DNA of 64,000 nt from Melioribacteraceae bacterium 4301-Me (lineage in GTDB: Bacteria > Bacteroidota > Ignavibacteria > Ignavibacteriales > Melioribacteraceae), in the NCBI GenBank assembly GCA_041538185.1, contig JBGORM010000005.1:124001-188000 (forward strand). Reading direction: 5' to 3'. This document shows, in pieces, positions 48,386 through 55,158 of the stretch; positions within the stretch are counted from its first letter, which is position 1; every line of letters starts with the position of its first letter. The notes under the pieces are model-generated. The model saw only the letters and a list, made by a program, of their open reading frames with translations, was not told the DNA's origin and did not search any database. Both the position numbers and the translations under genes were made by a program.

Positions 48386-49243
48386 ATGAAAGACTTCAAA
48401 ATAAAATTTAAACGCCAATGCGAAATTTTAGGCATCATTTTGCATTCTCCAAATACTTATAAAATCACTGAGCTCGAAGATATGTTTGGTGTAAACAGTT
48501 TAACAATTAAAAGAGATTTACAAGAACTTAGAAGTCTCGGAATTTCAATTCATTCAAAAAAAGGAAAAGGCGTGAGTGTTTTTCAAAAGATAAATGACGA
48601 CTTGATAAAAAATCTTATTATGCAATATGTGGGAGTAGCGGTAAATCAAAGTTCGTACAATAAAGCAACAAATCTTATGGTAAATAAACTTCATTACAAA
48701 GCACTTTCGTTTATAATTATTCTTCAGAGATGTATAGAAAGCAATCTTAAGGTAAAGATTGAATACGAAAAGCCGGAAGAAAAGAAAATCGAAGAAAGAA
48801 TATTAGATCCTTATTGTATATTCCAAAGTGAAAATAATTGGCGATTGCTTGCAAATCACGAAAATATCATTAAACAATTTTTGCTGAATAAAATAAAATC
48901 CGTTCAACCGCTCAATAAAAAATTTAAGCCAATAGGACAAAACAAAATAGATGAAATTTTTTCTACTTCTTTTAAAAGTTGGCTGGGCAACGAACGTTAT
49001 TTAGTCAAATTGAAATTCCTGCCGCCCTGGTCAGAAAGAATTAAACCTTCTCAATTAATGGAATCCCAAAAAGTAATTGAAAATCCGGACGGTTCAATTT
49101 TCTTTGAAACAGAAGTAAACTCCTTAAAAGAAATTGCAAGCTGGATTGTGAGTCGAGGTAAAGGAGTTATTGTTATTGAACCGCCTGAATTAAAAAAAAT
49201 TGTAATTGACACAGCGAATGGTGTGCTTGAGAATTACAAGTAA
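48386..49243 (+). CDS. WYL-domain transcriptional regulator
   Basis: ATG at 48386 is preferred over an in-frame TTG 18 nt upstream. The 285-residue protein has an N-terminal DeoR/HTH_11-type winged helix (about 10-75; ITELEDMFGVNSLTIKRDLQ, LRSLGISIHSKKGKG). A WYL-type ligand-binding domain follows (KVKIEYEKPE ... ILDPYCIFQSENNWRLLAN), with a C-terminal WCX-like extension (FLPPWSERI ... WIVSRGKGVIVIEPPEL). WYL regulators are common beside CRISPR and other defence loci, where they bind nucleic acid or nucleotides and control expression. Its position between the solo cas6 and the SpoVG gene suggests local regulation, but this is not shown. Confidence 0.88.
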   Translation: MKDFKIKFKRQCEILGIILHSPNTYKITELEDMFGVNSLTIKRDLQELRSLGISIHSKKGKGVSVFQKINDDLIKNLIMQYVGVAVNQSSYNKATNLMVNKLHYKALSFIIILQRCIESNLKVKIEYEKPEEKKIEERILDPYCIFQSENNWRLLANHENIIKQFLLNKIKSVQPLNKKFKPIGQNKIDEIFSTSFKSWLGNERYLVKLKFLPPWSERIKPSQLMESQKVIENPDGSIFFETEVNSLKEIASWIVSRGKGVIVIEPPELKKIVIDTANGVLENYK

Positions 49244-49370
49244 GTATAAAAAAGTATCATTTAATGATACTGTTTAAAAAGAAATTAATTGCGAAATTCG
49301 ACTTGTAATTTTACAGCTTCAAATTCAGCTATATAAATAAAATCAAATCACAAAAAATGGAGGAGCAAAA

Positions 49371-49619
49371 ATGAAAATCCTACGTATGAACAAACTCGAT
49401 AAATCTAATGGCGGAAAAACCTTAGCCTTTTTCGACATCGAGACTGATGATGGAATTTTAATCAAAGGCTTCAGGGTTGTCAATGGCAACAATGGTTTGT
49501 TTATTTCATCACCGGATGAAAAAGGAAAAGATGGTAAATACTACGAGACAGTTACACTTCCAAGAGAAATGAAAAAGAAATTAGAAAAAATGGCAATTGA
49601 TGAATACAATACGAAGTGA
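49371..49619 (+). CDS. SpoVG-family protein
   Basis: The 82-residue protein matches SpoVG layout: an N-terminal strand pair, then IKGFRVVNGNNGLFISSPDE, equivalent to the highly conserved NGNNGLFVAMPS region, and a C-terminal helix (REMKKKLEKMAIDEYN). An excellent Shine-Dalgarno (GGAGGA, 8 nt upstream) precedes the ATG. SpoVG proteins bind DNA and RNA and act as post-transcriptional or transcriptional regulators in Firmicutes and spirochaetes. A copy in this phylum between a WYL regulator and cas genes is unusual. It lacks the longer C-terminal tail of spirochaetal SpoVG. Confidence 0.85.
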   Translation: MKILRMNKLDKSNGGKTLAFFDIETDDGILIKGFRVVNGNNGLFISSPDEKGKDGKYYETVTLPREMKKKLEKMAIDEYNTK

Positions 49620-49620
49620 G

Positions 49621-49697
49621 GGTATTATTACCAAGATTACCAAATTACCATGATTACCAAATTACCAGATTACCAAGATTAGCAAATTACCAAGATT
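49621..49697. repeat. Second short tandem-repeat array (ATTACCAAG-type)
   Basis: About 75 bases of ATTACCAAG/ATTACCAA units follow directly after the SpoVG stop. It is the same family as 47890-47990, so the two arrays bracket the WYL-SpoVG pair. Confidence 0.8.
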
Positions 49698-49746
49698 AAA
49701 TAATTGAAAAAGTAATCTATGATAAATTACTTTAATTCTTTAGATA

Positions 49747-49838
49747 CTCCGTGTAAATCCGTGCTATCCGTGTCGCCCGTGTCCTATAAACGTGGGGATA
49801 GAATACGGATAACACGGACTACACGGGTAAGCACAGAG
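49747..49838. repeat. Palindromic repeat, copy 1
   Basis: This ~92-bp imperfect inverted repeat has left-arm words GTGTAAATCCGTGCTATCCG and right-arm words ACACGGACTACACGGGTAAG around a centre near AACGTGGGGATAG. Within each arm an 8-10-nt unit (ATCCGTG) is itself repeated. It sits just upstream of the GxxExxY gene. Related copies are at 50235, 50767 and 59478. Confidence 0.9.
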
Positions 49839-49857
49839 AAATAAAAAAGGTATAATA

Positions 49858-50244
49858 ATGTTACACTCAGAATTGACAGAGAAAATTATTAAAGCGTTTT
49901 ATAAAGTAAATGACACTTTGGGTTATGGCTTTTTAGAAAAAGTTTATGAAAATGCATTAAGAATTGAGTTACAGAGAATGGGATTAAAAGTAGAACAACA
50001 AAAAAATATAAAAGTGCACTATTTAGGTTATGAGATTGGGGATTACTATGCTGATCTTATAGTAAATGATTTGATAATTATAGAACTGAAAGCAGCAGAA
50101 TCGTTATGTGAAGAGCACGAAGCACAATTAATAAATTATTTACGTGCAACCAATAAAAAGGTAGGACTATTATTAAACTTCGGTAAAAAAGCTGAATTCA
50201 GAAGAAAAATATTTACAAATAATAGAAAGCAATTGTCCGTGTAA
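49858..50244 (+). CDS. GxxExxY protein (PDDEXK-nuclease-fold family)
   Basis: The 128-residue protein carries the name-giving motif G24-F-L-E27-K-V-Y30. Its core is restriction-endonuclease-like, with D66 and E76-L-K78 in YADLIVNDLIIIELKAAE, a PDDEXK-like active site (Pfam PDDEXK_3). The function of this family is not established. The gene lies between palindromic repeat copies 1 and 2, and its last codons and TAA stop (encoding LSV) are provided by the start of copy 2. The layout suggests a palindrome-gene-palindrome mobile or domesticated element. Confidence 0.9.
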   Translation: MLHSELTEKIIKAFYKVNDTLGYGFLEKVYENALRIELQRMGLKVEQQKNIKVHYLGYEIGDYYADLIVNDLIIIELKAAESLCEEHEAQLINYLRATNKKVGLLLNFGKKAEFRRKIFTNNRKQLSV

Positions 50245-50324
50245 GTCCGTGTTGTCAGTGTCGTCCGTGTTCTATAAGCGTGGATAGAACACGGATAACA
50301 CGGACTACACAGATTAGCACGGAA
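50235..50324. repeat. Palindromic repeat, copy 2
   Basis: This ~90-bp copy has a left arm GTCCGTGTAAGTCCGTGTTG, centre TCTATAAGCGTGGATAGAA and a complementary right arm ending GATTAGCACGGAAC. It overlaps the end of the GxxExxY gene by 10 nt and supplies its stop. Confidence 0.9.
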
Positions 50325-50372
50325 CGAAAGTGTTTATAAGTTATCATCAATAAAAACTAAACGGGTAGAACA

Positions 50373-50762
50373 ATGAACCGTTTATCTTTTATTAAAAAAA
50401 TACTTTTAGGAGCGGCGGGATTATCAATACCTACCAAGACTAATAGTGAAGGCAGGAAAATTTTTCTATCTAAATTTTACATAGCTGGTTTTTCATATTA
50501 TGATGGTGATATTGCATTGAAAACCCTTAAAGAAAACGATAGGCTTATAATTAAATATGAACCTGATAATCCTTATGATCACCGCGCTTTAGAAGTTTAT
50601 ACTACTGATAGAAAAAAACTAGGCTATGTACCTCGTACAGAAAACCCAATACCCTCACGATTAATACGACAAAACATAAAGCTTACAGGAGAAGTGGAAA
50701 AAATAAATTATAATGAAGAAGATTGGAAAAAGGTGAAAATACGACTTTATATGGCAGTATAA
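50373..50762 (+). CDS. HIRAN-domain protein with signal-like N-terminus
   Basis: The 129-residue protein is nearly all one HIRAN domain (about 30-128). It includes IAGFSYYDGDIALKTL, LIIKYEPDNPYDHRALEV and KKLGYVPRTENPIPSRLI, where the DNPYDHRAL segment and the following GYVPR are diagnostic. HIRAN domains bind DNA ends or damaged DNA and usually sit in HLTF/Rad5-type helicases, while short stand-alone bacterial ones are common near mobile DNA. The first 25 residues (RLSFIKKILLGAAGLSIP) look like a secretion signal, which is odd for a DNA-binding domain. The gene lies between palindromic repeats 2 and 3. Confidence 0.85.
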   Translation: MNRLSFIKKILLGAAGLSIPTKTNSEGRKIFLSKFYIAGFSYYDGDIALKTLKENDRLIIKYEPDNPYDHRALEVYTTDRKKLGYVPRTENPIPSRLIRQNIKLTGEVEKINYNEEDWKKVKIRLYMAV

Positions 50763-50766
50763 ATAA

Positions 50767-50850
50767 GTCCGTGTAAATCTGTGCTATCCGTGTTCTAAAA
50801 GCGTGGAGATAGAACACGGATTACGCGGATGACGCGGATTAGTACGGATA
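50767..50850. repeat. Palindromic repeat, copy 3
   Basis: This ~84-bp inverted repeat (GTCCGTGTAAATCTGTGC ... GATTAGTACGGATA) has the centre TCTAAAAGCGTGGAGATAGAA. It is almost identical to copy 4 at 59478 and begins 4 nt after the HIRAN stop, in the leader of the first cas operon. Confidence 0.92.
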
Positions 50851-50871
50851 AATAGAATTGATAATTAAATA

Positions 50872-50887
50872 GGGAGGTGAGATGTGA
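50872..50887 (+). promoter_or_regulatory. Strong RBS followed by start-stop (ATG TGA) upstream of cas6
   Basis: GGGAGGTGAG precedes an ATG (50882-50884) that is followed at once by TGA (50885-50887). The same GGAGGTGAG-ATG string forms the real start of cas8b at 51671. A hairpin with stem CACGG/CCGTG lies just after it (about 50899-50914). It may be a minimal upstream ORF or a relic of a duplicated RBS. Confidence 0.45.
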
Positions 50888-50961
50888 GACACGAATTTCA
50901 CGGCTTGCACCGTGTAATTTTCGAGGAATTAACACGGATTAAAAAATAATATGGAGGTAAA

Positions 50962-51618
50962 ATGAGGTTACATTTTAATTTAACACCGAATAAGGAAATG
51001 GTTCCATTTGATTACCAACACTTTTTAATCGGTACATTTCATAAGTGGATGGGATGGAACGAGATCCATGATGAAATTAGTCTTTATTCATTAAGCTGGC
51101 TGCATGGTGGGAAAATGGTTAAAGATGGATTTAATTTTCCCAAAGGTGCAAAATGGTTTATCAGTTTTTGGGATGAAGAAATTGGTAAACAATTAATAAT
51201 GAATGCTATGAAAGATCCTGTTGTGTGTTGTGGAATGCTAGTAAAAGAAATTCAGATTCAAGAAACTCCTCAGTTTGGTGCAAAGGAAAAGTTTATTGCT
51301 GCAAGTCCAATATTTATTCGTAAATATGATGAGAATAGGAAAGCAATTCATTTAACAACTAAAGATGATGATGTAGATTACTACTTAACTGAAACACTAA
51401 AGAAGAAATTAAAAACTGCAAATCTTAATTACGATGTAAAAGTAACTTTTGATAAAAGTTATTATAGTCCTAAGACAAAACTGGTAAAGATTAATGGAAT
51501 TGAAAATAAAGCAAATTTTTGTCCTGTAATTGTTGAAGGTCATCCCGAAGCAGTTAAATTTGCATGGAATGTAGGAGTTGGGCATTCAACCGGCTGCGGG
51601 TTCGGAGCATTGGGATGA
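50962..51618 (+). CDS. cas6: Cas6 of first type I-B operon
   Basis: The 218-residue Cas6 starts MRLHFNLTPNKEMVPFDYQH and ends in the family glycine-rich loop (WNVGVGHSTGCGFGALG). Candidate catalytic histidines are H20 and H27 (YQHFLIGTFHKWM). The length and the N-terminal YQHFLIGTF helix resemble the short Cas6 of I-B systems. A GGAGG Shine-Dalgarno precedes the ATG, and cas8b follows after 52 nt. It should process repeats of this locus and perhaps stay in the complex. The leader contains palindromic repeat copy 3 and an ATG-TGA start-stop. Confidence 0.93.
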   Translation: MRLHFNLTPNKEMVPFDYQHFLIGTFHKWMGWNEIHDEISLYSLSWLHGGKMVKDGFNFPKGAKWFISFWDEEIGKQLIMNAMKDPVVCCGMLVKEIQIQETPQFGAKEKFIAASPIFIRKYDENRKAIHLTTKDDDVDYYLTETLKKKLKTANLNYDVKVTFDKSYYSPKTKLVKINGIENKANFCPVIVEGHPEAVKFAWNVGVGHSTGCGFGALG

Positions 51619-51670
51619 AAAAATAATTTTATTTTATCATAAATCAATTAAGTGAAATTATGGAGGTGAG

Positions 51671-53410
51671 ATGCTGGATACAGTTTTACAAATAGGAAAA
51701 ACTTTTCGTAATTCACCTGATGGTTTTAAATATCATCGATATATATTTTCATTAAGTGAAAAAGAAAAGGAAAAAGTAGCTTTTTATAGCATTCCAGTTC
51801 TTGAAGATTATTCGTTCGACTTAAATAATTGCACACCTATAATGAACGAAAATCTGAAACATAAGCTGTACTTTCTTAAATTTAAGACATCAGACCAAGA
51901 TGGGGCTATAAAATATATTTATGGGGACATTTATTACGGGTTAAATAAAAGCGGTAAAGAATTTGGAAATTATCGGATTACTATAGACGCGTTTGAAAAC
52001 GGAGTAAAATATTTAAAGGGTTCTAAAAATGAAGCACTTTTGAAATTCACAGACTCTTTTAGAAAGAATAAAAATGATATTCATAATCTTCTTAGAAGCA
52101 TTAAAGCTGTTTTTTTACATTTTGATTTTGATAACAAGCATTGGTATGAAACCGATGCATTAGATGAGATTAATAAAATAATGATTAGCAATTTTACAAA
52201 TACAGTTGAAAAAGATGGACATAAGGGTCTAGTATTTCAAAAAATGCTATACCGTACATTGTGCTCTGGGGATGAAAAAAATGATAGGCAATTCCCTTTA
52301 TTTACAAATAGAAATAAATATAAATCAAAGTTGTTTAATGTAGAAGAAATAAAAAATTTGTTTTACGGTATTAATTATACTGAGAAACCAGCTATTACTC
52401 CATATAATTTCCATATTAATAATAAGGCGGCTGAAAAAATAAAAATTGTGATCCTTCCTAAAGCGAAGGATGACCGATTGACAGCAGAGGATTATGAAGA
52501 TTTTTCAGTAACCCGCGAGGAAGTTATAAAGGCATCATACGAATTAAAAGACAATGATTGGTTGTTCTCACCTTTGTTAAATAATGTTAAAGAAAGTATG
52601 ATAGCATTTGATGTTATTTTTGTTAAAGAAGGAGCAAGAACTGAAAATGATATTCTGGAAATAGCCGGTATTGAAAAGAGTTACATAAAAGAGTTAAATA
52701 ATAGAATTAATAAAATAAAAAGTAATTTTGAACAGAGATTTAATAGACAATTTTTTATAGTAAATTCTTTTCTAAATATTTTCGATGATAAAACAAAGGC
52801 TTTAAAAAAGTATCAGAACCACCTTTACAAAACTCTTCCTAAAATATACAGCGGTAATTATTATAATGACCAGAATCTTCTGAATGCAACTATCGAGAAA
52901 ATAGAATTTTCGGTACGGAATCAAGACAATCAAAATTCTTATACTGCCAATTACAAAGCAAATCAATTGATACAAGATTTTAGTTTTTTAACCACAATTC
53001 AAAATACACCAATAGAAGGAGAAAATCTTATGAAAATTTTAGAATCGCCGAGTTATAAGCTCGGCTTGTTATTGGGAATAATGTCTCGTCCTTTTGCTTC
53101 GTGGCGAAAGGATTGTCCGATAAAGTCTTTTGAGAAAAATTATGTGGGTAATTTAACGAGAAGAATAGCTTCCTTAGATGATCTAATTGAGTGTAAAGTC
53201 GATATCGACCAAAAACTGATAATGCATGGCAGAATTTATCCTGATATTAAAGAGGCATCCTTAACATTAGTAGAAGAAGTTAAATCCTTCAAGGGGAGAT
53301 TTGATAAGAATGAATGTGCCTTTGGCTTCTTTGAGAGTTACTTTGCTAGCTCAAAGAAAAATGAAGAAGATAATCAAGAAGAAAATCAAATCGATAATTT
53401 AAATAATTAA
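51671..53410 (+). CDS. cas8b: Type I-B Cas8b (Csh1 family) large subunit
   Basis: This 579-residue protein is of Csh1/TM1802 type, recognised from overall layout and from position between cas6 and csh2: an N-terminal beta-rich half (KYHRYIFSLSEKEKEKVAFY; GDIYYGLNKSGKEFG) and a helical C-terminal half (LLLGIMSRPFASWRKDCPIK). In characterised I-B systems an internal start in cas8b yields the small subunit Cas11b; in-frame Met codons in the C-terminal third (for example MKILESPSYKLG) are candidates. The RBS is GGAGGTGAG right before the ATG. It ends in an acidic tail. By family it recognises the PAM and recruits Cas3. Confidence 0.9.
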   Translation: MLDTVLQIGKTFRNSPDGFKYHRYIFSLSEKEKEKVAFYSIPVLEDYSFDLNNCTPIMNENLKHKLYFLKFKTSDQDGAIKYIYGDIYYGLNKSGKEFGNYRITIDAFENGVKYLKGSKNEALLKFTDSFRKNKNDIHNLLRSIKAVFLHFDFDNKHWYETDALDEINKIMISNFTNTVEKDGHKGLVFQKMLYRTLCSGDEKNDRQFPLFTNRNKYKSKLFNVEEIKNLFYGINYTEKPAITPYNFHINNKAAEKIKIVILPKAKDDRLTAEDYEDFSVTREEVIKASYELKDNDWLFSPLLNNVKESMIAFDVIFVKEGARTENDILEIAGIEKSYIKELNNRINKIKSNFEQRFNRQFFIVNSFLNIFDDKTKALKKYQNHLYKTLPKIYSGNYYNDQNLLNATIEKIEFSVRNQDNQNSYTANYKANQLIQDFSFLTTIQNTPIEGENLMKILESPSYKLGLLLGIMSRPFASWRKDCPIKSFEKNYVGNLTRRIASLDDLIECKVDIDQKLIMHGRIYPDIKEASLTLVEEVKSFKGRFDKNECAFGFFESYFASSKKNEEDNQEENQIDNLNN

Positions 53411-53422
53411 GTGAGGTAAAAA

Positions 53423-54448
53423 ATGGAAAATAATAATAACTCAATAGTTCAAACTAAGTCCGAGCTTCTATTTTTATACGAAAGCATTTATAATATTCCT
53501 AACGGCGATCCCTTCACAGGTGAACAAAGATATGATGAAGAAACAAAAAAAATTCTTGTGAGTGATGTTAGGATAAAAAGATATATTCGTGATTACTTAT
53601 TCGAAAGAAAATATCCAATTTATGTTGTAAGTAATAAAGAGAGTATTGATCTTGATGGAGAAGGTTCTGAGGCGGCAAGAAGATTTAAAAAACTACAACA
53701 GACATTTAAGAATTTAACAGAACCAGAAAAAATATTATTACAATGTATCGATGTAAGGCTCTTTGGTGGTATTGTAACTATTAAAAAAGCTAAAGGTAAA
53801 AAGAAAGCTGAACCTTCATCAGATGAAGAAGATGCCGCTGCTTTTAATTTAACTGGACCAGTACAATTTGCTTTATTAAATCCTTCTCTTAATGAAGTTG
53901 AACTTAGAATACATCAGAATACTTCAGTCTTTTCATCAAGTGAAGAAAAGAAACAAGGCGCTATCGGTACTACAACTGTTGTTCCCTATGCAATAAATCA
54001 AATTCACGGATGGATAAATTCCTATTCTGCAAAATACACAAACCTTTCAGATACTGATGTAAATATTATGTTCAAAGCATTGTGGGAAAGTATTAATAAT
54101 GTAAACACTCGAACTAAAGCAAATCAAAACTCACTATTGCTGTTGCAAATAATCTATTCGGAACCGAATAAAAAATTATATGGCTTGGATAGATTAATAA
54201 AAATTAATACCAAGATTAACGACGAAGTGGAAAAGAAAGGTGAACAGTTACGCTCATTAGAGGATTTTAAATTTGATTTTAGCGGATTATTCTCTATAGC
54301 TAACAATGATATAGTTCAAGAAATACGATACTACACAGAGTCAAGCAAAATAAAGAAATCTTTGATCCAGAGACAAAAAAAAGAAAAATCAAAATTCAAG
54401 GAACTAAAATTATCTGAGATAAATTTCGATGGTGAGGCTAAAAAATGA
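53423..54448 (+). CDS. cas7: Type I-B Cas7 (Csh2 family) backbone subunit
   Basis: The 341-residue RAMP protein opens with the Csh2-type segment LLFLYESIYNIPNGDPFTGE (the NGDP motif) and SDVRIKRYIRDYL. The lysine-rich and acidic stretch KKAKGKKKAEPSSDEEDAAA forms a probable flexible loop. A further Cas7 motif is NLTGPVQFALLNPSLNEVEL. It coats crRNA in Cascade. The RBS is GAGGT and the start is 12 nt after the cas8b stop; cas5 overlaps its 3' end by 4 nt. Confidence 0.93.
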   Translation: MENNNNSIVQTKSELLFLYESIYNIPNGDPFTGEQRYDEETKKILVSDVRIKRYIRDYLFERKYPIYVVSNKESIDLDGEGSEAARRFKKLQQTFKNLTEPEKILLQCIDVRLFGGIVTIKKAKGKKKAEPSSDEEDAAAFNLTGPVQFALLNPSLNEVELRIHQNTSVFSSSEEKKQGAIGTTTVVPYAINQIHGWINSYSAKYTNLSDTDVNIMFKALWESINNVNTRTKANQNSLLLLQIIYSEPNKKLYGLDRLIKINTKINDEVEKKGEQLRSLEDFKFDFSGLFSIANNDIVQEIRYYTESSKIKKSLIQRQKKEKSKFKELKLSEINFDGEAKK

Positions 54449-55158
54449 AAGGGTTTCAGTTGAAAATTGAAGGCAACTGGGCTCACTTTAAGAAACCGGA
54501 AACTAATAATAATCCATTAACCCATGATTTTATTACAAAGACTGCTTTTATCGGGCTGCTCGGCGCTGTTTTAGGTAAGGATCGTGATGAAATGAAGGAG
54601 TTATTTCCTGTGCTTAGTGATGATATTCTTTACGGTGTTCAGTTATTAAATTCAGTAAAGAAAGAATCGTGGGGATTTACTTTGCGAAAAGCGGTCAACC
54701 TATTTGAGAAAGCGCCAAAGAATATGGAATTTTTAAAGCATCCGAAATATTTAGTATCTATCGCCTTAAAGAATCAGCGTTCTGAAAAAGTATTTGATTC
54801 TTTTTTAACTGCAGTTAAAAATAGTGAGGCGCAGTTTACCCCAGTTCTTGGACTACACAATTGTCCAGCTAACTTGTATTATTTCTCAGAAGGTGAATTC
54901 TCTGATTTACAAAATGGTAGATTTACTGCTAAATGTTTTATATCCAAAAATCATAGAGTTGTGGATATATCACTTACAAAACATTTTAGAGTGGGTTTGG
55001 ATAAAATACCAACATACCAGAATAATGATTTTTGGAATTTGCCAGAGAAATACAAGGAAGTTATATATCCTGCAGCTGGCAATGAAATTATAGTTGAAGG
55101 AGAATATTATTTATATAAAAGTAAAAATAAAGAGGAGGAATATTGGTGGTTAACTTAG
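54445..55158 (+). CDS. cas5: Type I-B Cas5 (Cas5h-like)
   Basis: This is a 237-residue Cas5 RAMP with the N-terminal signature FQLKIEGNWAHFKKPETNNN followed by THDFITKTAFIGLLGAVLG, matching the Cas5 pattern of an aromatic/charged strand then T-x-x-GLLGAxxG. It binds the 5' handle of crRNA. It overlaps cas7 by 4 nt, and the cas3 start lies inside its 3' end (16-nt overlap), so the four genes are tightly coupled. Confidence 0.92.
   Translation: MKGFQLKIEGNWAHFKKPETNNNPLTHDFITKTAFIGLLGAVLGKDRDEMKELFPVLSDDILYGVQLLNSVKKESWGFTLRKAVNLFEKAPKNMEFLKHPKYLVSIALKNQRSEKVFDSFLTAVKNSEAQFTPVLGLHNCPANLYYFSEGEFSDLQNGRFTAKCFISKNHRVVDISLTKHFRVGLDKIPTYQNNDFWNLPEKYKEVIYPAAGNEIIVEGEYYLYKSKNKEEEYWWLT

Noticed and set aside
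49747..50850. Three spaced copies of a repeat as a CRISPR-like array
   Set aside because: The units are 84-92 bp palindromes separated by whole genes, with no regular spacer length. They are dispersed elements.
54824..55093. 89-codon ORF in another frame of cas5
   Set aside because: It is nested in the well-supported cas5 gene and has no signal of its own.
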